Shown here piece after piece: positions 16,916 through 27,018 of a DNA stretch of 64,000 nucleotides (within the stretch, counting starts at the first letter, position 1; every line of letters starts with the position of its first letter). The notes under the pieces were generated by a model that saw only the letters and a program-made list of their open reading frames with translations, had not been told where the DNA came from and ran no database searches. This DNA is from Prevotella sp. (GTDB lineage Bacteria; Bacteroidota; Bacteroidia; Bacteroidales; Bacteroidaceae): NCBI GenBank assembly GCA_018385335.1, contig JAHAZN010000044.1, forward strand, positions 1 through 64,000. The letters are read 5' to 3'. The translations under genes and the position numbers were made by a program.

Positions 16916-17944
16916 CTATCGCTCTGAATATGCTTCAGCCTCAGCCTGAGCAATGATGTCCTCGCGTGAGCGCTCAACAGGCTGGGCAGTGATGTCTGAG
17001 AGATCAAACTCATCCTCGGTCTTCTCCTCTTCCATTATCCTTGATTTTTTATCAGTTTTGGGAAGAACAGCAGGCTTTTCAGCCTTCTCTTCACGAGGCG
17101 TCTCGATGATGAAGTTGGTATGTTCCTCAGTGTCAGGAACAGAGAGTACCGGCTCCTCCTCCATCTTTGTCCTATCACCTTTGGCAGCAAAGACAGCATC
17201 GATAAACTGGGGTTCGCGTCGTAGCTTCTGAAGGGTTTCCTTCGAGGCCAGCTGCTGGCTCTCTTTCTTCGAGTAGCCCTTGCCTTCACAACCCTCAAGG
17301 CCCTCAAGAATCACTTGATAGACAAAGACAGGGCTTCCCCCCTTCTCCTTGGTCTGACTGATGAGCTTGAAGTCAAGTTTCACACGGTTCTTCTGGCTCC
17401 ACTCAATGAGCTTGCTCTTGAAGTTAACCTCTTTATAAGCTACCTTATCGATATTGATGAGTTTGGACAATATCCTCTTCTTCATGAAGCGCATACAAGC
17501 ATCATATCCTCTGTCGAGGTAGATGGCACCCACCAGTGCTTCAAATGCGTTGCCCCCCATGTAACTGTTGTGTGAGTTCGTCTGTCCATTGGAGAGAATA
17601 AGCTGGGAGATACCCATCTCCTGCGCCAGCTTGTTTAGCGTCTCACGCTGTACGAGCTTGCTGCGGGTGTTGGTGAGAAAGCCTTCTCTCTTCCCTTCAA
17701 AATGACGATAGACGATGTCGCCCACTACTGCATCGAGGATGGCATCTCCGAGAAACTCCAGACGCTCGTTGTTAAGCGTCTTGCCACGAAAACCTCGGCG
17801 CGATACACTCTTGTGCATCAGTGCCAATTTGTAATAGGAGATGTTGTGGGGATAGAAACCGATAATACGGTAAAGAGCAGAATAAAGCTCCTTTTCCTTG
17901 CGGAAAGGGAGCCTCATTCTGTCAATCAATGTATTAATCAACAT
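16916..17944 (-). CDS. rnc: Ribonuclease III with acidic/charged C-terminal extension
   Basis: NNERLEFLGDAILDAVVGDIVYRHF signature, dsRBD-like KGYSKKESQQLASKETLQKL; start placed at the ATG overlapping the fabF stop region. Confidence 0.95.
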   Translation of the reverse strand: MLINTLIDRMRLPFRKEKELYSALYRIIGFYPHNISYYKLALMHKSVSRRGFRGKTLNNERLEFLGDAILDAVVGDIVYRHFEGKREGFLTNTRSKLVQRETLNKLAQEMGISQLILSNGQTNSHNSYMGGNAFEALVGAIYLDRGYDACMRFMKKRILSKLINIDKVAYKEVNFKSKLIEWSQKNRVKLDFKLISQTKEKGGSPVFVYQVILEGLEGCEGKGYSKKESQQLASKETLQKLRREPQFIDAVFAAKGDRTKMEEEPVLSVPDTEEHTNFIIETPREEKAEKPAVLPKTDKKSRIMEEEKTEDEFDLSDITAQPVERSREDIIAQAEAEAYSER

Positions 17945-19196
17945 ATTTCTTGAAAATGACACATGCATTGTGTCCACCGAAACCGAAGGTGTTGCTCATG
18001 GCAGCGCGTACCTCACGCTTCTGAGCCTTATTGAATGTGAAGTTCAACTCGTAGTCGATCTCCTCATCCTTATCGTTTTCATCATGATTGATGGTAGGTG
18101 GAACGATATCATTCTTAACGGCTAATACAGCAGCCATGGCTTCAACAGCTCCGGCAGCACCGAGAAGGTGACCAGTCATTGACTTGGTAGAGCTGATATT
18201 GAGCTTATAGGCAGCGTCGCCAAAGACAGCCTTGATAGCTTTAGCCTCAGAGATGTCACCCACATGGGTTGATGTACCATGAACGTTGATATAGTCAATA
18301 TCCTCAGGTTTCAGGTTAGCGTCAGCAAGTGCGCGCTCCATCACCAACTTGGCACCCAGACCCTCAGGATGAGAAGCAGTGATGTGATGAGCATCAGCGC
18401 TCATACCTTCACCCACCATCTCAGCATAGATCTTAGCACCGCGAGCCTTGGCATGCTCCAGCTCCTCGAGGATAAGACAGCCAGCACCTTCACCCATCAC
18501 GAAACCATCGCGGCTAGCGCTGAAAGGACGTGAGGCTCGCTGAGGATCATCATTACGGGTAGAAAGGGCGTGCATGGCATTGAAACCACCTACACCGCAG
18601 GCGCAGAGGGCTGCTTCAGCACCGCCGCTCACCACCATGTTAGCCTTACCCAAACGGATGAGGTTAAAAGCATCAGCAAGCGCATTGCTTGATGAGGCAC
18701 AAGCAGAAGTGGTGGCATAGTTGGGACCATTGAAGCCAAAGAGGATAGAAATCTGTCCTGCTGCAATGTCGGAAATCATCTTAGGGATGAAGAAGGGATT
18801 GAACTTGGGACCATCGGCTTCATGAACACCATAATATTTCACCTCGTCCTCAAAGGTCTTGATACCGCCGATACCTACGCCAAAGACAACACCTACGTTG
18901 GTCTTGTCAAGGGTCTCGAGATCCACACCACTATCCTTAACAGCCTGGATGGCAGAAACAAGGGCAAGCTGTGTGTAGCGGTCCATCTTTCTGGCTTCCT
19001 TGCGGTCGATATAGTCGTTAAAATTGATGTTCTTCACCTCACATGCGAATTGGGTCTTAAACTTGGAGGCATCGAAGAGGGTCAGGGGAGCTGCTCCACT
19101 CACACCATTTACCATGTTGTTCCAGGTCTCCTCTGGTGTATTACCTACAGGCGTAACGGCGCCAAGGCCTGTCACTACAACTCTCTTAAGTTCCAT
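17934..19196 (-). CDS. fabF: 3-oxoacyl-[acyl-carrier-protein] synthase II
   Basis: RRVVVTGLGAVTPVG-type start, TTSACASSSNALADAFNLIR active site, NVHGTSTHVGD, KSMTGHLLGAAG. Confidence 0.97.
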   Translation of the reverse strand: MELKRVVVTGLGAVTPVGNTPEETWNNMVNGVSGAAPLTLFDASKFKTQFACEVKNINFNDYIDRKEARKMDRYTQLALVSAIQAVKDSGVDLETLDKTNVGVVFGVGIGGIKTFEDEVKYYGVHEADGPKFNPFFIPKMISDIAAGQISILFGFNGPNYATTSACASSSNALADAFNLIRLGKANMVVSGGAEAALCACGVGGFNAMHALSTRNDDPQRASRPFSASRDGFVMGEGAGCLILEELEHAKARGAKIYAEMVGEGMSADAHHITASHPEGLGAKLVMERALADANLKPEDIDYINVHGTSTHVGDISEAKAIKAVFGDAAYKLNISSTKSMTGHLLGAAGAVEAMAAVLAVKNDIVPPTINHDENDKDEEIDYELNFTFNKAQKREVRAAMSNTFGFGGHNACVIFKKYVD

Positions 19197-19270
19197 AATT
19201 GCTATTCGTTAATGCTTTAATGAACCGTGTGATAAAGCAGGAATGGTTATGTCGTAAGCAATTGATAACA

Positions 19271-19346
19271 ATTACGGACTACAGACTGCAGACAGAAGCT
19301 TTGCTACAAGGCAAGAGCATTAGCACCGCAATCAGTAGTCCGTAAT
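19271..19346 (-). promoter_or_regulatory. Long-range inverted repeat between acpP and fabF
   Basis: ATTACGGACTAC (19271-19282) and GTAGTCCGTAAT (19335-19346), perfect 12-bp arms flanking 52 nt. Confidence 0.5.
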
Positions 19347-19405
19347 TTAGATGCGAACTCCGAAATACCTTTTCTTTATTACACTGTTCGTAATCAAGAA
19401 TTGGA

Positions 19406-19642
19406 TTATTTCGTGTTAGCCTCAATATAGGAAATGGCATCACCTACAGTTCCGATCTTCTCAGCCTGATCATCGGGGATAGAAACACCAAACTCCTTCT
19501 CGAACTCCATGATGAGCTCTACGGTATCCAAAGAATCGGCACCGAGGTCGTTAGTGAAACTTGCTTCGGGCTTAACTTCAGCCTCATCAACACCGAGTTT
19601 GTCAACGATGATAGCCTTCACTTTGCTTTCAATTTCAGACAT
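19406..19642 (-). CDS. acpP: Acyl carrier protein
   Basis: [65 protein letters not shown] phosphopantetheine motif. Confidence 0.98.
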   Translation of the reverse strand: MSEIESKVKAIIVDKLGVDEAEVKPEASFTNDLGADSLDTVELIMEFEKEFGVSIPDDQAEKIGTVGDAISYIEANTK

Positions 19643-19818
19643 AATTGTAGTTTTTTAAAATGTTAATAAAATGATTTCGTATTTAATTCGGGTGCAAAGT
19701 AACTAATTTTTATTTATTTGTGCAAATAATATGGGTAAAATTACACTCATTTATGCACAAAGTAGGTGTTATTGTGCATAAAAAACGGCATTTTGACCAT
19801 TAGTTTTCTCAAAAATGT

Positions 19819-20834
19819 TTATTTTGATGAGGTTGAACTGAAGCTTTCACGCCGTAAGGGGTAGTGACCGCGGAGATATTCGAAATCAGTGGGTGAGCAC
19901 TTCAGAGCCTCACTGTCTGTCAGTGGATTGTAGAAACAGAGAGGATTAGATTCGTCAGCAACGGGAGAAGGAAGAGAGGGTGGGTAGATGGGGGGTAGGG
20001 ATGGAAGATGGTAGAACGCACACAGTTGTGAGAGCACCATATTGTCAGCATTCACTTTCCCATCAGCCGAATAGCCTGCAATATGCGGGGTGCCGATATA
20101 TACCTTATTTAACAGAGGAAGACTGATACGCGGTTCATTCTCCCAAGTGTCAATGATGGCCTGTCTCACTTTGCCCCCGTCGAGTGCGTGTAGGAGAGAG
20201 GTATTATCGACAACGGCTCCACGGCTGGTGTTGATGATGAAGGGACAGCGCTGGAGATGATCGAAGAAACTGCTGTCTGCAAGATGATAGGTGGCGTGGA
20301 GGCCTTCATGGGTGAGCGGGACGTGGAAGGTGATGATGTCGGCATCACGTTCTAATGTTGAGAGTGGGACGAAATCAGGATGGTTGAGAAGGGGATCGCA
20401 TATCAGCACATTCATCCCATAGCGGCGAGCAACGTCAGCCACTCTGCTGCCCACATGACCGCAACCCACTATGCCGATGGTCATCTCGGAGAGTGAGAGG
20501 CAAAAGTCGTGCGACATGTTCAGCAGGGTACATTCTATATACTGGGCTACCGAAGAAGCATTGCATCCTGGACAGTTGTACCAGCGGATGCCCGCCCGAT
20601 GGAGATAGTCGGTATCAAGATGGTCGTAGCCTATGGTGGCTGTAAGGATGAGTTTCACCCTGCTTCCTTCAAGCAGCTGGGCATTGCACCGTGTGCGGGT
20701 GCGGATGATGAGCACATCGGCATCGCGCACATCATCAGAAGAGATGGCGCTACCATCGAGATATACTGTCTCGGCATCCAGCAGTGATAGGCTCGACTGG
20801 ATATATGGAATCTTATTATCAACGATAATTTTCA
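19819..20834 (-). CDS. pdxB: 4-phosphoerythronate dehydrogenase
   Basis: MKIIVDNKIPYIQ start; TIGYDHLDTDYL, GIVGCGHVGSRVADVARRYGM, HVPLTHEG, NTSRGAVVDN, DTWENEP. Confidence 0.93.
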
Positions 20835-20843
20835 TATTCGAAC

Positions 20844-20851
20844 GCAAAAGT
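20844..20851 (-). promoter_or_regulatory. -7 element TACTTTTG for pdxB
   Basis: CAAAAGTA on + strand just upstream of the pdxB start. Confidence 0.5.
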
Positions 20852-20963
20852 ACACATTTTGTGGGTAAAATAATAGGAATAGGTTCCAAAAACTAAGTAA
20901 ATCGTTGGATATTTGAAAAAGAATGATTAGATTTGCAAATCAGAAATATAATAAATGATATAC

Positions 20964-21578
20964 ATGGAACAATCATTCACAGAACGCTGTAACCACATAT
21001 TCAATCAGGTGATAAGAGATTATCATCTGACGGATGATGTTGACAGTAAGATACAGAATCCTTATGAAAGGGGTACTATCGAATATAGTCTTTATCTGAA
21101 ATGCTGGATTGACACGGTGCAGTGGCATTATGAGGATATCATCCGCGACCCTCATATCAATCCTGAGGAGGCATTGCTTCTCAAGCGTCGCATCGACCGC
21201 AGCAATCAGGACCGTACCGACTTGGTGGAGGAGATAGATGCCTATTTCCGACAGTTGTACAGTGAGGTTAGTCCCCTTCCTGACGCACAGATCAACACTG
21301 AGAGCCCGGCATGGGCCATTGACCGTCTCTCTATCCTTGCACTCAAGATTTATCACATGAGAGAACAGGTGGAGCGCGACGATGCTACCGAAGAACACAA
21401 AGAGCGTTGTGGTGCCAAACTCGCTGTGCTCCTGGAGCAACAGGTAGATCTCTCAACAGCGATCAATCAGCTGCTCGATGATATCCAAGCCGGAAAGAAA
21501 TATATGAAGGTTTATCGACAGATGAAGATGTATAACGACCCTTCTACCAACCCTATTCTCTATAAGAGCGAAGAATGA
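20964..21578 (+). CDS. DUF4254 domain-containing protein
   Basis: DSKIQNPYERGTIEYSLYLKCWIDTVQWHYEDIIRDPHINPEEALLLKRRIDRSNQDRTDLVEEID; co-oriented with GT9 by ATGA overlap. Confidence 0.82.
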   Translation: MEQSFTERCNHIFNQVIRDYHLTDDVDSKIQNPYERGTIEYSLYLKCWIDTVQWHYEDIIRDPHINPEEALLLKRRIDRSNQDRTDLVEEIDAYFRQLYSEVSPLPDAQINTESPAWAIDRLSILALKIYHMREQVERDDATEEHKERCGAKLAVLLEQQVDLSTAINQLLDDIQAGKKYMKVYRQMKMYNDPSTNPILYKSEE

Positions 21579-22678
21579 AAAAGGAGCACCTTCTTGTCAT
21601 CAGATTCTCGGCGATGGGCGATGTGGCAATGGTTGTCCCCGTAGTCTATTCGTTAGCCAAAGCCTATCCTCATCTGCGCATCACCGTGCTCAGCAGGGGA
21701 TATGCGCGCACGTTCTTCGAGGATCTTGCCCCCAATGTGTACTTTATGGAGGCCGATCTAAAGAAAGAATATCGTGGTGTGAGAGGGTTGAATTCGCTTT
21801 ACCGTAGGTTAGAGGCTAAAAAGTTTACGGCTGTTGCTGACCTTCATGATGTGCTAAGGTCTCAATATCTCCGACTGAGATTTCAGTTAGACCGATATAA
21901 GGTGGCACACATCGACAAGCATAGAGATGGGAAGAAGGCGCTCACCAGTTTCAATCATAAGGTGATGGTGCAGCAGCCTACCTCCTTCCAGAATTATGCT
22001 GATGTCTTCGCCGCATTGGGTTATCCTGTCACTGTCGATTTCACTTCACTCTTCCCTAAAGAGGGAGGTAACCTCAACTTTCTCCCCAAGATCATCGGAC
22101 CTAAGAAGTCGTATGAACAATGGATAGGTATTGCTCCTTTTGCTGCTCACAACGGCAAGGTTTATCCTACGCGTCTGATGAAGCAGGTGATTGATCAGAC
22201 AGTGGAGAAATATCCCCATTGCCGCCTCTTTCTTTTCGGAAAAGGAGACGAGGAGACTGCAGTGTTTGAGGAGTGGTGTGGCAGTGTGCCTGCCTGCGTC
22301 AATGTGAGCAATCACCTCGAGTCCATGCAGCAGGAACTCATCTTAATGAGTCATCTCGATCTCATGGTCTCCATGGATTCTGCCAATATGCACCTGGCTT
22401 CGCTGACGGCGACACCAGTGGTAAGTGTATGGGGGGCCACGCATCCCTATGCCGGTTTTTTGGGATGGAACCAGAGTGAGACCAATGTAGTGCAGATTGA
22501 CTTACCATGCCGTCCATGCAGTATCTATGGCAACAAGCCATGTGAGAGAGGCGATTTCGCATGTATGAAGAATATTCCTCCCGAACAGATAGTAAGCAGA
22601 ATAGAACACATCATTCAGCTGAAGAAAAAGGCGATGGCCGACAGCAGGCAGTCGTCCATGCAGACAGAAGAGAAATGA
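21575..22678 (+). CDS. Glycosyltransferase family 9 (heptosyltransferase-like)
   Basis: HLLVIRFSAMGDVAMVVPVVYSLAKAYP...; SMDSANMHLASLTATPVVSVWGATHPYAGFLGW. Confidence 0.92.
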   Translation: MKKEHLLVIRFSAMGDVAMVVPVVYSLAKAYPHLRITVLSRGYARTFFEDLAPNVYFMEADLKKEYRGVRGLNSLYRRLEAKKFTAVADLHDVLRSQYLRLRFQLDRYKVAHIDKHRDGKKALTSFNHKVMVQQPTSFQNYADVFAALGYPVTVDFTSLFPKEGGNLNFLPKIIGPKKSYEQWIGIAPFAAHNGKVYPTRLMKQVIDQTVEKYPHCRLFLFGKGDEETAVFEEWCGSVPACVNVSNHLESMQQELILMSHLDLMVSMDSANMHLASLTATPVVSVWGATHPYAGFLGWNQSETNVVQIDLPCRPCSIYGNKPCERGDFACMKNIPPEQIVSRIEHIIQLKKKAMADSRQSSMQTEEK

Positions 22679-22717
22679 GAACGTATTAACTAATATTCAC
22701 CTAAAAACAATTTGACA

Positions 22718-22882
22718 ATGAAAAAGTATGTTTGCGACATCTGCGGTTATATATATGACCCAGAGAAGGGCGATCCAGATAGTGGCATCGCTCCAGGTAC
22801 AGTCTTCGAGGACATTCCAGAGGATTGGGTGTGCCCCCTCTGCGGTGTTGGAAAAGATGACTTTAGTGAGGTAGAAGACTAA
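22718..22882 (+). CDS. Rubredoxin (54 aa, absent from the supplied ORF track)
   Basis: [54 protein letters not shown]; both CxxCG(Y/V) iron-binding motifs. Confidence 0.96.
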   Translation: MKKYVCDICGYIYDPEKGDPDSGIAPGTVFEDIPEDWVCPLCGVGKDDFSEVED

Positions 22883-23399
22883 TAAAGTGGTGCATGACGA
22901 TACCCGCAGTGACCGACACGTTCATTGAGTGTTTGGTGCCATACTGGGGAATCTCTATGCATCCTGTGCATCTGTCAATCACTTCCTGATGCACTCCCTT
23001 TACTTCATTTCCTAATACGATAGCATAATGGCAGTCCGCCTGTGGTTTCATATCCATTAAGGTCGTACTGCCATTAGCTTGTTCTATAGCATAGACCGCA
23101 TAACCTTCCTTCTTCAACTCTTCCACAGCCTCGATGGCGGTCTTGAAATAGCGCCATCTCACGCTATCTTCGGCACCTAGGGCAGTCTTGTGTATCTCCA
23201 CACTTGGCGGTGTGGCACTGATGCCGCAGAGATAGACAGCCTCAAGGCGGAAGGCATCTGCCGTGCGGAAGATACTCCCTACATTATACATCGATCTGAC
23301 ATCGTCGAGAACAACAATGAGTGGCAGCTTGTCGGCTTGCTGGAACTCCTCCAACGACAAGCGCTTCATTTCTATCGTACGAAGTTTTCTGTAGCTCAT
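22863..23399 (-). CDS. TrmH/SpoU family RNA methyltransferase
   Basis: [25 protein letters not shown]...[20 protein letters not shown]...[22 protein letters not shown]. Confidence 0.95.
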   Translation of the reverse strand: MSYRKLRTIEMKRLSLEEFQQADKLPLIVVLDDVRSMYNVGSIFRTADAFRLEAVYLCGISATPPSVEIHKTALGAEDSVRWRYFKTAIEAVEELKKEGYAVYAIEQANGSTTLMDMKPQADCHYAIVLGNEVKGVHQEVIDRCTGCIEIPQYGTKHSMNVSVTAGIVMHHFISLLPH

Positions 23400-23402
23400 T
23401 GT

Positions 23403-24293
23403 TTAGAAGTCGAAAGCACTATCGTCGGTGGTGGAGAAGTCGCTGCTCTCCAACTCTTTCTTAATGTCGGCAGCAGCCATAGTGAGTGTGTTGTCCTCCT
23501 TGAGGTCGAGTCCTTCCACCTGTGAGAGGTCAACCTTTGCATCCACGGGTTTACCCTCATCGGAGAAGGTCTTAGCATAGGCTTCTAACAGCGCTTTCTG
23601 CTGTTTGAGCGACTCTCTCTGCTTCTTCGCCATTTCTATATCGCTCTTGCTCGATGTGATTCCAACGACGGCTCCAGCCAAGGCACCGAGGATTGTTCCT
23701 GCTGTTTTAGAGCCCAGTTCCTTACCTATCGTTCTACCTGCAGCAGCACCTACACCGGCACCTACACCGGTGCTGAGGAGGATGTTGCCAATAGCCTTGT
23801 TGAGTTTGGCCTGCTGAGCCTTCACAGCCTCCTTGCTTCGTTTGTTGCCAAACTGGTCAACAAGGAACACACGATACTGTTGTGTGCCGTCTTCATTGAG
23901 AACGGGATTACCTGCTTCGTCGGTCACCAAGACCTTCTGAGCGGTATATACGGGGATATCATTCCATTTAATGTCCTTAGCCGCCTTCGTCGTATCAGCG
24001 TTGCCTGTCTTCGCTCCATTGGCAGTCAGCCCTACCTCAGCAGCTTTTGACTTGGAGATAGGTGTGAACGAGAAGCCAAAGGCTTTCTTGGGTTTTTGCT
24101 TTTTCGCACTGTCGGTTTTCACACTGTCGGTTTTCACAGCCTCCACAGTATCTTTCTGTTGTTGAGGTATCATGCCCAATGACAATTTTGGCGCAATAGT
24201 CTGTTTTGCCCACAGCGATTGTCCTACGAGGAGGAACAGCAGGAGGAGATAATATTTAATATTCTTTGTTTCGTGTTTCACTGAATAATTCAT
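23403..24293 (-). CDS. Exported glycine-zipper-containing protein
   Basis: Signal peptide; GNILLSTGVGAGVGAAAGRTIGKELGSKTAGTILGALAGAVVGITSSKSDIEMAKKQRESLKQQKALLEAYA. Confidence 0.75.
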   Translation of the reverse strand: MNYSVKHETKNIKYYLLLLFLLVGQSLWAKQTIAPKLSLGMIPQQQKDTVEAVKTDSVKTDSAKKQKPKKAFGFSFTPISKSKAAEVGLTANGAKTGNADTTKAAKDIKWNDIPVYTAQKVLVTDEAGNPVLNEDGTQQYRVFLVDQFGNKRSKEAVKAQQAKLNKAIGNILLSTGVGAGVGAAAGRTIGKELGSKTAGTILGALAGAVVGITSSKSDIEMAKKQRESLKQQKALLEAYAKTFSDEGKPVDAKVDLSQVEGLDLKEDNTLTMAAADIKKELESSDFSTTDDSAFDF

Positions 24294-24314
24294 ATTTCAT
24301 TAGATATTGTTACC

Positions 24315-25943
24315 CTATTTCTTGTCAACATACATCTTGAGGCGGAACTGTCGCTTCATGTAGTCACCTTCTGACTGACGCATAATCTCTTTTACGTCCA
24401 TGTATTTGATAGCAATGCGGTTGCCATACCCCACGGGGCGGAAGAAGAGTCCATTGGGCAGCGCCTTGCGGTTGAGGTGCACCTCTATCTCTCCCTGATT
24501 GTTGCTCTCGCCGAGAAGTTTGTAGCGGGCATCGTTGCCTATCATCTGCTTAAACTTCTTATCCGTCTGAAACTCCTTATAGGAGGGCATCTTCTTGCCG
24601 CTGTCAGCCCATATTTCCACGCGGGCGAGACGACCGCCTTCAGCATAGCCTGCAACGCTCTGCACCCACTGGGTGATAGTGAACTTCACATCGAGTGGCA
24701 TCTCTTCCACCATCTTGTCGAGTTTCTCAATACGCTCGGTATAGAAGTCGCAGGGGTTATACTTGTTGAGCACAGAGAGGAACTCAGAGGCAGCAGAGGC
24801 ATAACGCACCACCTCCTTTTGGTTTCCACTGCCTGCTTGTCTCATTTCCTTCATCCTTGTGAGTGCACCTCTCGACAGGCGGTCGTAAAGGATACAGGTA
24901 TCGCAGTCGGCAATGTTCCTCATCACAGAGGGAAGAAGGTCGCCAGGAGCATCTTTGGCGTTCTTGGCTGCTATGAAGTTGCGACGTGCATTATCATATT
25001 CGCGGAGACTGAAGAGGCGGGCTCCCTCGCTGAACTTAGCGTTGAAGTCGGTGACATGCTCCTTCACCACCACTGTACGCAACAATACTCCCCAGCAGAA
25101 TTTCTTTCTTGGGGCAGCCTCACTGATGTCGATAGTGAGTCTATTGGTACCCTTAGCAAAGAGGTCGATGTGTGTGATGCGGGCAAAGAGCTCTTCTGTT
25201 TTCTCCAGCTCAGCATATTTCTCATCGCGGCTTACCGACAGTTCATCACGCTGTTTGTCTGTCATCTTAGGTTTCTCAAACTCCTGTTTGATGCGCTCAT
25301 CGATGGCATTGAGTTCCGCCTGCAGTGTGGACAGTCGCTTTTTTGTTGAGACAATCTGTTCCACGGGGAAGGTGATGGTAGTGATAGTGATGCTCTTATC
25401 CGTGCTTTTCTTAGAAGAGGTGATGGTGGCTCCCAGCTCCTTAGGACAGTCTATCTGCAGGTCTTCGATAGGTGAATTGATTTCCAACTCTGCCAGTTTG
25501 GCATTGGTAATCACATCGTTAGCCTTCGTCTGGTCCTCGCATCTAATAGGTTTCTCCACCTCGTTCACCACAAATGCCAGGAAGAAGTCTGCTTTGGTAT
25601 TCACCACGAAGTCGATCTTATCAATGTCTCCACGTTTGTTGATCTCTATCTTTGGAGTCTTAGTATCGCTGCGGTTGACGACTACGTCATAGACATAATA
25701 TCCGTCAGCACGCTTTCCTTTAGGCGTTATCTTTGCCGATGGAGCATTGTTGACTGTCACCACAAGGTCACTCCTTTTCGAGAGGATACGTACACCTCCT
25801 GCCCCATCAAGGTCTTCGATACACCCTTCCTCCTTATTCTCGCTATATGACATGAAACTCGACTGCGCCATCATTCCCAATGGTGCTACTATCATCATCA
25901 TATTGAGGACAATCCATCCTACTAAGAGCCTTTTCATAATCAC
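24315..25943 (-). CDS. Exported protein of unknown function with coiled-coil and tetratricopeptide-like segments
   Basis: Signal-like N-terminus; VSTKKRLSTLQAELNAIDERIKQEFEKPKMTDKQRDEL; FSEGARLFSLREYDNARRNFIAAKNAKDAPGDLLPSVMRNIADCDTC. Confidence 0.75.
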   Translation of the reverse strand: MIMKRLLVGWIVLNMMMIVAPLGMMAQSSFMSYSENKEEGCIEDLDGAGGVRILSKRSDLVVTVNNAPSAKITPKGKRADGYYVYDVVVNRSDTKTPKIEINKRGDIDKIDFVVNTKADFFLAFVVNEVEKPIRCEDQTKANDVITNAKLAELEINSPIEDLQIDCPKELGATITSSKKSTDKSITITTITFPVEQIVSTKKRLSTLQAELNAIDERIKQEFEKPKMTDKQRDELSVSRDEKYAELEKTEELFARITHIDLFAKGTNRLTIDISEAAPRKKFCWGVLLRTVVVKEHVTDFNAKFSEGARLFSLREYDNARRNFIAAKNAKDAPGDLLPSVMRNIADCDTCILYDRLSRGALTRMKEMRQAGSGNQKEVVRYASAASEFLSVLNKYNPCDFYTERIEKLDKMVEEMPLDVKFTITQWVQSVAGYAEGGRLARVEIWADSGKKMPSYKEFQTDKKFKQMIGNDARYKLLGESNNQGEIEVHLNRKALPNGLFFRPVGYGNRIAIKYMDVKEIMRQSEGDYMKRQFRLKMYVDKK

Positions 25944-25972
25944 CTGTTGTTAAGTTCTATTGATTCCTTCTG

Positions 25973-26992
25973 TTAAAGGTCGAAGCCACCCAGCGTGGAG
26001 ATGTTGTCATCAGGCTGTTGCTCCTGACCATTCACCATCTCAGGTTGCCATGTACGTACGTGGATGATAGGACTGCTACCATCTTCAGGGAATTCCCACA
26101 GGAGGAACAGGTAACCCTCGTCGCTGTAGTTGCTTGATTTCCATGATTGTTTCATACGCACACCATATTTGGTGGGGTCAATCTTGGAACGTGTGATACC
26201 GGCACATCCACCGGCGGCATCGTTGGCACCTATCTCGCTAAACTTCACATCAATCCATTTGTTACGGAGGAATGCCCTACGGAGATTGGCGATATACTGC
26301 TGTTTGTTCTGTTTGGTATATTCTACTTTGAAGGTAGCCTTCTGGCTGTCGCCCATCTCTCGTTTCTGCACCACGTTTCCTGTGATAATAAGTGCATCAT
26401 CGCTGAACATCTGTTCTATGGTATTGATGTCTTTCATGTTGTAGGCAGTGCGGAAACGCTCCACATACTGGAGGATGACCATCTGTTTCTCTTTCTCCAC
26501 TACAGAGCCACAGCGTTTCATGCTCTCGCCCATCTGTGCATCAAGAGCAAAACGGAAGTCGGTGAGGTTGCCATTGCGGTCAAACTCAACCACAGCCTCC
26601 TGGTAGTTACCCATACCGAAGCTCTCACCTTCGGGGGTGATGATGAGAGGGATGTTGCTCACCATCATCGAGCCATCCTTGAACACCCAGCAACGTTCCA
26701 CCACTTCCTCGTCGTCGCAGTAGAAAGGTGTGACAGCCCATAGGCGTGCCAGCGACTTTTTTGTGAAGTCATCCATCTTAAGGTTTTTCACGGAGACTAT
26801 TTCCTTCGACTTCTGAGCTCTGTTGATTTCTGTAAGCACCTCGCTAAGGTTGCGAGCTGCGATATCGAGTGCTGCCGGGCGTTCGGCACTCTCGTCAACG
26901 GTCAGTGTTACCTCTACAGCTTTCGTTTCAGCGAGGTTGATGAAGAGCCCACTGATCATCATGACTAAGGTTAAAAGAAAATTCTTTTTCAT
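25973..26992 (-). CDS. Exported protein with NTF2/SnoaL-like region
   Basis: Signal peptide MKKNFLLTLVMMISGLFINLAETKA; YVERFRTAYNMKDINTIEQMFSDDALIITGNVV...; start chosen at the internal Met preceding the signal peptide. Confidence 0.72.
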   Translation of the reverse strand: MKKNFLLTLVMMISGLFINLAETKAVEVTLTVDESAERPAALDIAARNLSEVLTEINRAQKSKEIVSVKNLKMDDFTKKSLARLWAVTPFYCDDEEVVERCWVFKDGSMMVSNIPLIITPEGESFGMGNYQEAVVEFDRNGNLTDFRFALDAQMGESMKRCGSVVEKEKQMVILQYVERFRTAYNMKDINTIEQMFSDDALIITGNVVQKREMGDSQKATFKVEYTKQNKQQYIANLRRAFLRNKWIDVKFSEIGANDAAGGCAGITRSKIDPTKYGVRMKQSWKSSNYSDEGYLFLLWEFPEDGSSPIIHVRTWQPEMVNGQEQQPDDNISTLGGFDL

Positions 26993-27018
26993 CTTATTCT
27001 GTCTTCTTATAATTATTA

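Noticed and set aside
24477-25349. 290-aa and neighbouring + strand ORFs inside the tubulin-like cluster
   Set aside because: Antisense to long exported-protein genes with signal peptides; no promoters or motifs
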